From Periconia sp. R9002 (Eukaryota; Ascomycota; Dothideomycetes; Pleosporales; Periconiaceae): a stretch of DNA of 64,000 nucleotides. Each line of letters begins with the position of its first letter. The first letter of the stretch is position 1. The stretch lies in contig JAMAHW010000008.1 of NCBI GenBank assembly GCA_023627715.1, positions 496,001-560,000 on the forward strand, read 5' to 3'. The notes under the pieces are model-generated. The model was given only the letters and a program-made list of their open reading frames with translations. It had not been told where the DNA came from and made no database searches. This document shows, in pieces, positions 14,833 through 23,964 of this stretch. The translations under genes were made by a program, and so were the position numbers.

Positions 14833-16936
14833 TCAAATTCTGAAATGTTCGGGTCTACGAGCAGTCAGCCATGGCCCGTCGATTTTGTATTTTGGAATCG
14901 AGTTACCTCGCCAGGGCGTATATTCAAGTGTGCCACCGACTTTTTCATCTAGCGCTTCCCTGATCAACGCAACGTGCTCATCCGGAAGTATCGTATCGGG
15001 GTCAACCATATCTATCATCACCCGGATTTTTTGATTGCCTGATTTCAGGCGTGAGACGAATTCGAGCAATCCGTTGACGGTAAATTTTGATATTCCAGCC
15101 AGAGTCAACCTTTTCAAACTGCCAAGACTCCCAACATATTCGAGCACGCGATCGTTTAATTCCAAACCACTTACATATAGCTCTTCAAGCTGCTGCAGAT
15201 TAGCAATGATTTCAATCAGATGATCCTCGTTAAACAACTCATGCAACAGCAGCCTAAGAGTAGTTATGTTGTCCAATTGTTTCAAGGAATCAACGATGAC
15301 ATCTACATCGTCCCTGAACATATCATGAGTTTCTCCACTCAATGAGAGTAGTTTGAGCGAGTCTCTTTGGTGGACAAGAGCTTGATGGAACTGTCGGCTG
15401 TCTTTGAGCACATAGGAGTCTATCTCAAGCGAACTCAGCTTGATTCTATGTTCGAGTAGTAAAGGAGTGACAAGCGTGGCAGCGGACAGAAATTTGCTGA
15501 AGCTCAAGCTCCGAAGATGTTCGCATTTTCGTAGCCAATCAACAGTTTCAAGAAAGACATCGTTTTGAGTTTCTTCGAGAACCACAATCCCATGTGTGTC
15601 CTCGATCTTCAGTTTTTCGAGTGCCGTGCACCCAGCAAGCAATGATATGTGTGGAATGGAGTCGTCCGATATGCAAAGCCTTAGTTCCTTGAGGGACGAA
15701 CCATGTGCATTCCTAAATTGCAGATTTAAAGTCAGTGAGGTGTAAGGATAAATGCATGGTTGATTCAGCGATACACCGAAGTTTGTGAAGATTACATCGG
15801 GTAGTCTTTTGATGATTTCTTTTCTCTCTTCCTTTTTGTATCTTGGGGAAGACTCACAAAGCAAGAAATGTTTCTGCAGCAGCTCCCACATTGCCTAAAT
15901 TGCAGACCTTAAGGTCAGTAAAGGTGTGAAATATTCACACGTACCATAAATTTAGGAACGTGATTTTGTGATGCTAAATGCCCTTGGGTTTGACTCACCA
16001 ATAGTAGAGATGTCTCTTAGAGAGTTCGGTTTCATTGCTGAAATAAACTGGGAGAACTTCTGGTCACGGTCTTGTCCAATCCAGGAATAAATCATGAGCG
16101 AATTGAAGTTGGGGCAGTGCTGACGAATACATTCCGGAACCAGCGCGTCTTCAAGAGCACTTCCGTCAAACAGCTCCAAAGATTGTAGACGGGGAAGGCG
16201 CGGTATCCAAAGAATGAGAGATGGTGCAGTAACTTTGGGAGTTAGTTCATCGTATGTAGGAGGCTAAGCTTGCGATTTGCCTACGTTGTCCGCTGATCAT
16301 CTCAAGCATCGGTGTATGCTGCGTGACTATTTCGCCGATCGCTTCAACAATAGCTTTTATGTTCATTCGTTCAAACTTTCGGCCTCTTGCAGTTTTGATT
16401 GTGTCTGCTCTGTAGAAAGACGCTAGTGGAGCAGTAAAGAATTGCCTTGGCTTGTTAGCAAATTCAATGAAGTCTGCATTGAAAGCCACCAACTTGGAAA
16501 TCTTAGCCTTGAAATTGTCGTCATCGAGGAGATTTTCGAGATCACGAAAGTCTAGGGTTTTTATGTATCTACAATATGGGAATAACGTGGCATCTAAGCT
16601 TGATGCAATTATCGAACGCCAGAGGATGGACCATTTTTGGACGATTAAAAGTTTCGTGGCGAAGGCTTCATCTTCTCCACCACCACGCACTGGCGATTTG
16701 TGATGGGCTCTAAATAATTCGTCAGTTGTGCTGATGCTTTGCAAAAACGATGTCATAGAACGATTAATCGCATGTGTGCGCGTGTGTCATGGGTCATACC
16801 GATAAAGACAACTCAGCGCGGGAACTGCTAAAGCTCGACTTGCGCAGGCACAGTTGAACAACGTATCAAATTGCTCAAGCTCTGCAATTTGCTCGCAAAG
16901 AAGATGTAAAATATCGTCTGGAAGTGACGGGGCCAT
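14833..16936 (-). CDS. F-box / leucine-rich-repeat-like protein, one exon junction unresolved
   Basis: The N-terminus (MAPSLPDDILHLLCEQIAEL, then NCACASRALAVPALSCLYR) is a typical fungal F-box, the Skp1-binding part of SCF ubiquitin ligases. A long region with irregular leucine-rich repeats follows (LEKLKI, LSSLEI, LEELYVSGLEL, LKRLTLAGI) and probably selects the substrate. Exons that fit are 16800-16936, 16285-16709 and 16232 down to about 15999, then a final exon 15894-14833. The join between the third and final exons is the problem: the frame holds only if a 25-nt segment (15974-15998, GT...AG) is removed and a 29-nt exon (15945-15973) is followed by a normal 50-nt intron, giving 628 residues. 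A one-base frameshift is the alternative. An imperfect direct repeat of about 38 bp lies nearby. The gene may be decaying or mis-sequenced. The F-box call is moderate and the substrate is unknown. Confidence 0.6.
15711..15932. repeat. Imperfect direct repeat of ~38 bp containing an acceptor-like sequence
   Basis: Copies lie at about 15711-15748 and 15892-15932. On the minus strand both carry ACACCT..ACTGAC.TTAA..TCTGCAATTTAGG.AATG. The upstream copy (15892-15932) sits at the 3' end of an apparent intron, and the other lies inside the coding frame of the last F-box gene exon. Confidence 0.7.
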
Positions 16937-17143
16937 ACTGAAGATGAAGGCGTTCAATGTTGTTGTGAATGTTGACGGCTTTGTCTGTCTGACGTACCGG
17001 TTTCTGGCGGAGGAACGCTAAACCAGATTTGGCTTACGCGTTGTTTGTGACTCTGGGATCTTTTTGGCCTCAGCTCTCAACTCAAAAGATGAGACCTAGG
17101 AACGATACTTGGTTACGCGTGTTCGTGCGCAAGATGATTGAAC
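16937..17143. promoter_or_regulatory. Divergent promoter (F-box / rad9) with two MluI cell-cycle boxes
   Basis: 207 bp separate the two start codons. ACGCGT occurs at 17036-17041 and 17115-17120, both in the context TTACGCGT, about 108 and 29 bp upstream of the rad9 ATG. ACGCGT is the binding site of the MBF (Mbp1-Swi6 / Res-Cdc10) G1/S factor in yeasts. Use by rad9 is an inference from its role. Confidence 0.6.
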
Positions 17144-18488
17144 ATGGTTGTTCTCAACTTCACTCTTACTCCTGAGGCCGCCTCAAAAATACATGACTTG
17201 CTGACATGCCTCGGAAAATTCAGCGATACAGTCGCCATCGAAGCGCGCCATGACAAAGTATGTAGGCACTCTCTCCCCTTAGGGGTCTAGCTTTTATCTC
17301 ACTATACTCTAGTTTACCTTCACAGCCCTTAATTCTTCCAAATCGACCTACGCAGCTTTGACGCTGGATGGTAAGAAGTTTTTTACCAATTATGAATGTA
17401 TACCGAACCGTGGCGGATCCGACGGCCGGTTCACGTGTAGCATGTACACCAAAGCTCTTCTCTCGGTTTTCAAAGGTCGTCTGCACGATCCGTCGGGAAG
17501 AGCAGGGGCGATTAGCCGCTGCGAAGTCAGCGTACAAGATCGAGCCGAGGAGACACAATGTCGTTTCATCATCAAAATGGTGTGCAATCAAGGCGTTATC
17601 AAAACTTACAAGTTGACATACGAAGCTGTTGATGTCATGCATGCCCTTTTCGATCGCAACGTAGCGAACAACAGGTGGAGCATGCAATCAGGCATCATAA
17701 AAGAGTACATTGAGCACTTTGGAACAAAGACAGAGATGCTTGATATCTTCGCTGGGAATGACCGCCGCGCAGTCTTCAAAAGCTACACAGAAAAGATATC
17801 AAACGGAAGGGAGGTCCTGAGACATCCTCTTGTCACTGCCATTGCCGTCAGCACATCCGATTTTGATGAATTCAACGTACAACCGGGGTTGCACATCATC
17901 ATCAGTGTCAAGGATTTCAAAGCGATTGTTATTCACGCCGACACTTTAAAAACAAGCTTGAAAGCATTCTATTCTTTACCTACTCGCCCTCTTCAGTTCA
18001 GCTATGGCTCTGACGGCCTCACCTGTGAATTTACGCTGATGACATCTGGCGACTACAATTCTGCTATTGCGATACCTACCCCCGCCCCCCATCTCTACAG
18101 CAGAGCAAGTTCACGAGCTCAATCCACGAGGACAAGTGACAGTCGAAGTATGCCTCCGCCGACGGAGCCAGCATCGAGACGATCTACTCGTATACATCCT
18201 GGATCTGCTAATAAAACAGTACCACCAAAGCCACAATCAGATCCGGATCCTGAAAGTCTGTTCGTGGGTCAAGACGATGATGAGGCGCGATGGGAACCGG
18301 CAGATTATAGCAATGAGGAAGAGATGCTTGGATGGGATGCATCTGCGAATCAAGATGCTGGAAATTTCCCGACATTTAGAAACACGGGGAGTTTCTCGAA
18401 GGCGGATGATGCTGGAACCGGGGCAGAGGAGAGAATGGAAGGTATCGCTGCCAGTCAGACAGTATCCCAAGTCCAAGGGCTTTGGTGA
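17144..18488 (+). CDS. rad9: DNA damage checkpoint protein Rad9 (9-1-1 clamp subunit)
   Basis: Rad9-family subunit of the Rad9-Rad1-Hus1 sliding clamp, loaded at damaged DNA to activate ATR-type checkpoint kinases; nuclear. Two exons, 17144-17257 and 17313-18488, with a 55-nt intron, give 429 residues, close to the fission yeast protein. The N-terminal two thirds (about 1-290) has the PCNA-like layout: NFTLTPEAASKIHDLLTCLG, then KFTFTALNSSKSTYAALTL, and a second half around LIIIS-like VQPGLHIIISVKDFKAIVIH and LQFSYGSDGLTCEFTLMTSG. The rest (about 295-429) is a Ser/Thr/Pro and acidic tail, the part phosphorylated in known Rad9 proteins. It diverges from the F-box gene and converges on the ATS1-like gene with only 88 bp between stop codons. 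The frame and start are secure. Confidence 0.85.
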
Positions 18489-18576
18489 TTTTGTGTAGCG
18501 AGTTGCTTGCTGTAACATGTATTTCCGTAAATGAGACAATAAATCTGTCAAAATTGGCGAAGGCAACCGTGATGCT
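18489..18576. other. 88-bp convergent intergenic gap
   Basis: The gap is bounded by the stop codons of rad9 (+) and the ATS1-like gene (-). An AATAAA-like word lies at about 18538-18543 on the plus strand. The two 3' UTRs almost certainly overlap. Confidence 0.7.
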
Positions 18577-19668
18577 TCATGAAGTTTCAACGAGGACATA
18601 GCTCGTACAAAATCCTGCCCCGATAAATGCAATCTTACCCGGCATCTCGATATTGTTCCAAATCCCCGATACCATATCGTTTTTCACTCCGACAGCTAAT
18701 GTTGACAGATCGCCACAATTCCCATGTTTGCCCCAACCCCAACTCATCAGCTTGCCATCCTTTGTAAGCGCAAGCACATGCTCACTTCCGACCGCGATCT
18801 GTTCGATTAATGGCAGATTATCCGGTATTAAGTTCCAAAGATTATCTTTTCCCCAAGCGACTATTCTACCGTCTTCAAAAAGAACGAAAATGGCATGCCA
18901 TGTGGCGCCAATCGTTTTCCAGCCCTTGATATGAGGAGGCATAGAGGTACGAAGACCAGATTTGTCGCGGCCGAGTAGGTGATGTTCTCCCCTGTCAGGC
19001 GCAGAAGCGAGGTATGTGAATTCCTTGCCACAGACTACTCTTACAGGTTTGAAGGGAATATTTTCTTCTATACGTGTGGGTTTTAGGACTCTTTGCTGGG
19101 AAGAAAGCGCTGGACCTAATTGATCAAGGCGTGATTTCCCCCAACCCCATACTTCCCCACTAGACAAAATGGCGGCGTAGTGCCATCCTCCTGCCGCAAA
19201 GTCTATGACTGAATTGGGAAGTATTTGCTGGTATTCTTCTTTGGAGTGTCCTGCTGTACTGGTGATATTTGGAATGCCGAGTTCGCCCCAATGGCTTGTA
19301 CCCTCTGTAGTCAAAACGCCCTCTTGAGCGCCCCCAAACCTGCTAATGTTTGTGATGTAGGCAGATGATTCACAAGTCGCTGCACAAAAATGAAGGCTAC
19401 CGTACAGCTCTACGATGCGTTCGATCTTTTTCTGATCAAGACCTTCGTTTGGCAAAGGCCCAAGCTGGCCTCTTCGGTTGTCTCCTGCTCCATATAACTT
19501 CCCAGAAGAAGTAAGAAAAAGCGTATGATTATCGCCACTGCAAACCGTTGCAATGTTGTGTTCTGACGGCCAGGATGATGCTACAACTGGCTTTTGAACG
19601 ATGTCTTGGCTAGGGATACCGAGTTGGCCTTCGCCGTTACTTCCAAAAACGAACAGCTTGTAAGGCAT
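18577..19668 (-). CDS. ats1: RCC1-repeat protein, probable Ats1/Kti13 homologue
   Basis: A seven-bladed RCC1-like propeller protein of 363 residues in one exon. Repeats are recognisable from LFVFGSNGEGQLGIPSQD (near 5), LYGAGDNRRGQLG, GTSHWGELGIP, GEVWGWGKSRLDQLGP, GRIVAWGKDNLWNL and KLMSWGWGKHGNCGD. Size and single-domain layout fit yeast Ats1/Kti13 (333 residues), a cytoplasmic factor that works with diphthamide and Elongator-dependent tRNA wobble modification. Other RCC1-family proteins cannot be excluded on this evidence. The start is the ATG at 19668; upstream in-frame sequence has no ATG. It is divergent from rps16 (253 bp between starts). Confidence 0.7.
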   Translation of the reverse strand: MPYKLFVFGSNGEGQLGIPSQDIVQKPVVASSWPSEHNIATVCSGDNHTLFLTSSGKLYGAGDNRRGQLGPLPNEGLDQKKIERIVELYGSLHFCAATCESSAYITNISRFGGAQEGVLTTEGTSHWGELGIPNITSTAGHSKEEYQQILPNSVIDFAAGGWHYAAILSSGEVWGWGKSRLDQLGPALSSQQRVLKPTRIEENIPFKPVRVVCGKEFTYLASAPDRGEHHLLGRDKSGLRTSMPPHIKGWKTIGATWHAIFVLFEDGRIVAWGKDNLWNLIPDNLPLIEQIAVGSEHVLALTKDGKLMSWGWGKHGNCGDLSTLAVGVKNDMVSGIWNNIEMPGKIAFIGAGFCTSYVLVETS

Positions 19669-19921
19669 GTCAAAGATTTTTTCCAATACAGCTTGTTAGT
19701 TTCGTGGATTTTTTTTAGGCAGCGAGGTGAGTTTCGAGCTCTTTCCTGGGAGACGCTGACATAATCTCCCCGGTAAGCGCTCGGACCAGGCTTCGATTGC
19801 CCGAAAGGGGCTAAGTGCGCTGCCGCCCACACATTCATTTTCGCACCTGAACGCCAATTCTTGACAACGAAGATACCGACGACCACCTAACCCACCGCAC
19901 GCAATCCCACAGTCGCCCAAC
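19669..19921. promoter_or_regulatory. Divergent promoter of ATS1-like gene and rps16
   Basis: 253 bp between the two start codons, so the promoter elements are shared or closely interleaved. I recognise no specific ribosomal-protein-gene motif with confidence. Confidence 0.5.
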
Positions 19922-20542
19922 ATGGCCTCCCAGAGCGTGCAATGCTTCGGCAAGAAGAAGACCGCGACCGGTATGCCCTGTCACTCCCAACTTGTATACT
20001 CACGGACTGACGAATAATTTTAGCTGTCGCTCACTGCAAGGTACGCTCGTCGCTACGAAAGAATTAAACAAATGCGCAGGAGGACATTATATTGATTGGA
20101 GATATATAGGCCGGTAAAGGACTCGTCAAGGTCAACGGCAAGCCCCTCAACCTTGTCCAGCCCGAGCTGCTGCGATTCAAGGTCTACGAGCCTATCCTGA
20201 TCATCGGTGCTGACAAGTTCGGTACGGCTACCTATACATTCCACAACTCTCCCTGGAGGATATAGATGCTGATATGGAGGATTTTCTCTAGCCGATGTCG
20301 ATATCCGTGTCCGCGTCTCCGGTGGTGGTCACACTTCTCAGGTCTACGCCATCCGTCAAGCCATCGCCAAATCCATCGTTGCCTACTATCAGAAATTCGT
20401 CGATGAGCACTCCAAGAACCAGCTCAAGCAGGCCCTCGTCCAGTACGACCGCACACTTCTCGTCGCCGACAACAGGCGGTGCGAGCCCAAGAAATTCGGC
20501 GGTCCCGGTGCCCGCGCCAGGTACCAGAAATCGTACCGTTAA
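19922..20542 (+). CDS. rps16: 40S ribosomal protein S16 (uS9)
   Basis: Small-subunit ribosomal protein uS9, whose C-terminal tail reaches the P-site tRNA. Four exons, 19922-19970, 20024-20040, 20110-20221 and 20292-20542, give 142 residues, the expected length. Recognisable segments are [21 protein letters not shown] at the N-terminus, [40 protein letters not shown] and the universal C-terminus [18 protein letters not shown]. The second exon is only 17 nt, and the introns are 53, 69 and 70 nt. Introns crowded at the 5' end are typical of fungal ribosomal protein genes. The identification is secure. Confidence 0.97.
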
Positions 20543-21029
20543 TCGATGGTGTTGGGGAATGGGAAAAGAAAGGATTGGAGAGGATACGCGTGGATGGATG
20601 GCATTGTGCCGGTGTTCAGCGTGGGGCTCTTTTACTTTATGTTTCATGGGTCTTCGTATGGCAAGGGATGAGATTCTGTGACGGCGTGTCAAGGGCGACC
20701 GTAAGGGTCTCGGATCTTGTGACGATAAAAATGAATGAATTAGTTGCAAGCAACGTTTGATATGCTTGTGACAAGACCAAAAGCTGTGGGTAACGTGTGA
20801 GGATATACACGCAAAGTTTATTGTTTCCGTTCATACGATTTTCCAGATATATGCATATCTAATCCTACTGCGCATGGCTAACTGCATTGTCGCTTGCTTG
20901 AGAAACATCACCATACAATCGACCAATGGCTCAACATCGGAACCCCTGTAAACATCATTCGTGTACTATGAGGGCCTCGCCAGGCAAACATTCCAACACT
21001 TTGAATGAACTTATGCCTCCTGCCCGTTA
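20543..21029. other. Convergent gap rps16 / ChAPs gene
   Basis: 487 bp holding the two 3' UTRs. No gene or notable element is seen. Confidence 0.5.
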
Positions 21030-23443
21030 TTAACCATCACTGCCACTGCTCCTGAAAGCAGCGCAAAGAGCTGCATATTGGTGCGTTAAGTCCAGTACAT
21101 GCTGTGGTAGACTTGTTCCCTGGATAATGCTCCGAATCTTGACAGCACCCTCTTCTTCGATGAGTTTGCGGATCGTGAAAAGGAGGGACGGCGAGAACTG
21201 TTGGTGATTAGCGGAACGTTTTGGGATGTTGTTGAAGCGCATTGCATGGCTTACCTCCGAATACCACCGATACTGCCATGTTACCAACCTAATGAGTGCT
21301 CCACAAATGTCTCTTACATCCGCCTTGTCTCCTAACTTGAGCACGCCCCTCATCGCTTTGGGGCTGAACTTCATTTTCAGACAATTCTCATATGCGACGG
21401 CAGCCTGATCTTCATGGTGTAGCCTTTCTGCCAACTCACCCAAAATTTCCCACTCTTCAGCGCTCTTTTTGTAAAGAAGTTGCTGTGAGCGATATTGAGC
21501 CATTTCAGTTTGCCAGATAGTGTATACGCGCAAATCTTCATACAATACCATGAAGAGATTATCAAGCCACCGCTCACAGAGACGCTTGTTCTGGAAGTGA
21601 GTGTAATTTTGTTGGGAAGGATCGGATGGGTCATTCGTGCTGGTATTTGGGTCGTCAGAGCCAGCCTTTACCACTTCGGAAGCGACTGTGTGTGATGGCT
21701 TTTCTATGGCGTCTTCTGCAACTCCTGTGGATGCGGATTCTCCGTTCGCAGGCTCCTCTGATTCGGACGTTTCTCCTGCTTCACCATGAGCATCGCCGTT
21801 GGTGTCACCGTTGGGTTTGGAGCCTGGACTTGGTGATCGAAGAGCCGTCGTACTAGCATTTTGCGAATGGTGTTGAGTGAAGTTTTGTTTTTCGTGACGA
21901 TATTCTTCCTCCATGACGAATACCTGACTTCTTATCCGAAGGAGCTGATCCCAGCCGATTTTCTTGGTGATTTCGGTGAGCAACATGTAGGCTTTGAGGA
22001 AAGTTCCTTTAAAACCAGCAGCATGTAGTTTTCGCAAAGTAGGATGTACCATCTCAATATCATCGACATTACTGTCTTCGATTTCGTCGCAGATAGCCTC
22101 CTGAAGGATGGGAAGGAAAACACGCTGTGGTTCTGGCATCCTTGGTGCATCCTTATCCTGATATGTGAACATGGGACATGAATTGAGTGTTAAGAGCGCA
22201 AGGTCCCATTGCTCCTGGCTCACATAAACCTCCGCTAGCCTTGCCCACGTACCAAATTCGCTTGGTGCTGACACGACACTTCTCTTCGCAATTTCTAGGG
22301 CGAGGTCACTTCTTCCTTTCTTGTTGCAGAAGTCGGCTTGACAATCGAGCAATGAATAGTCCATCGGTAGTTCTTGAATGGCATCGTGTAGCAGCTGCAC
22401 CGCTTTCACTTCCTCGTCTGCCTCAATGTACACGCGGGCCAACAAAGAGGAAATTTCGGGATCTCGTGTTCGTAGTTTCTCGAACAAGTTAATACCAGAT
22501 GTGTATCGTCCCGTGGTGTGGATATAGTCGAGCAAGCCGGTGGTGAGGTGATTAGATACTAGGTTAGGGACCTGGATTTCGGGGTCAGAGCCCAATTGCC
22601 AACCATTGAAGAAGAGACGCTCGGCTGCGTCTAGGAACTTGTGTTCACTCTCGGTGGTTGTTATAGGATTGAACCGCCGTACGCCAACGATTTTCTTGAT
22701 TGTGTCTCCAGAGCCATCATCAGCATACGAGTATGCACGCAACACACTACAAAGATACGTCTCTAGCCATAACTCGTCGGTCGCAACGCGTTTGTCTCCT
22801 CGTTCATCGATGCAGTAACTTTCCACAGTACCGGGAATATAGACCTGCACGCGCATATCCAATCGTGAAAAGGCATTGTAGCAACTATGCAACCGTCAGA
22901 GCAGTCCAAGTTACGTTGCTTTGCAGGTCGTACCAATAGAGACCAGAAACCACCTTGTTCTGCTTGTCATGCGGAGAATGCGTAAGGGTGTTTATATAGG
23001 CAGCCAGACTTGCCGACGACGATGCATCTATGCCAGAAACATGATGGTAGACGCCCACCTACAAGAAGGTTAGCTTCATCGATAATCACTACAGCTGTAT
23101 TCGGTGGAGGAGGGGTCAAACTGTCCGTACCTGCTTTGATGTAGACTTAATGGGCTGTTTTATGATATGAACCAGATCTGGAGGGCCCAATTCACGTAGC
23201 GCTTGGAGGGATTCGGAACGCGCCTCGATGGCAGAGTGAAGTTCCTCTTCGTAAATCCTGCGTGATGATGATGATCAGCACGAATATTTGTTGATTATGA
23301 CTGCAGAGGATAATTGAATTGGCAAGGTGAGCAGGGGCGGGTAGAGGGCCTTGTGGAGCTATATCTGTACATGTACAGATGCGCCGCATTCTTTTCTCTC
23401 CTGGAGGGGCTACATACTCTGGGACGGCGGGGGTTGTCACCAT
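21030..23443 (-). CDS. ChAPs family protein (Chs5-Arf1-binding, exomer subunit)
   Basis: Homologue of the yeast ChAPs (Bch1, Bud7, Bch2, Chs6), cargo-recognition subunits of exomer, which carries chitin synthase and other proteins from the trans-Golgi to the plasma membrane. Four exons, 23418-23443, 23131-23257, 22934-23058 and 21030-22884, give 710 residues. Family segments are ELGPPDLVHIIKQPIKSTSK, VGVYHHVSGIDASS, YNAFSRLDMRVQVYIPG, VESYCIDERGDKR and GVRRFNPITTTESEHKFLD, then TPR-like helices (LLARVYIEADEEVKAVQLL, WARLAEVYVSQEQWDLAL). A Ser/Glu/Asn-rich insert near residues 430-510 is probably disordered. The intron at 22885-22933 can be read through in frame until a TAG at its 3' end; splicing it (49 nt, CTGAC branch site) gives the family-like LYCCYNAFSR. 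Yeast has four paralogues, so I give no symbol. Confidence 0.85.
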
Positions 23444-23964
23444 TGCTCAAGAGGGAGGCTAGTCGGCAGATATCGTCACGCAAGTGTGAGCAGGCGGAGA
23501 TGCAGGTAGGCGGGTGGTGGAGGGGCTTTGGTGGATGAATGGGTGCTGTACAGCAAGCCGCTCAGTGCTCTGTTAGCATGGGCATGCTGTAGGCAGTTTT
23601 GACCCCTGTCCTCGGGAGTGGCCAGCTGGGGGGGTTCGCGACCCGCCAAGGCTAGCCCCATCTAGCCTTCTCCAGGGCTCCGACGCGACACGCCCGTCAC
23701 CTGTATACCATCCATACATGCCATAACATCTCTTGTACACCACCCACGCATGATACATATACACACTATCCGTACTCGCGCGCGGTGCCGGGCCAAATTA
23801 TTGCAATCGTTGCCCATCGTCTGCTGCCACGACGCACGAGGATAACAACGCCGATACCCCCCAATAAAATGTACACCTGCCGTTGTACTCTACAAGCTAC
23901 CTAGTTCTACCCACCACGCTTCTCGCCATCGGGACATCAGACCGCACACGCAGCTTCATTCAGA
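23444..23964. promoter_or_regulatory. Divergent promoter of the ChAPs gene and hir3
   Basis: 521 bp between start codons. It contains a CG-rich stretch near 23777-23790 but no ACGCGT box. Confidence 0.5.

Noticed and set aside
22885..22933. 7-nt insertion mutation in the ChAPs gene
   Set aside because: Read-through of this segment is open until a TAG and first looked like a frameshift, but it is a normal 49-nt intron with GTACGA donor, CTGAC branch site and ATAG acceptor.
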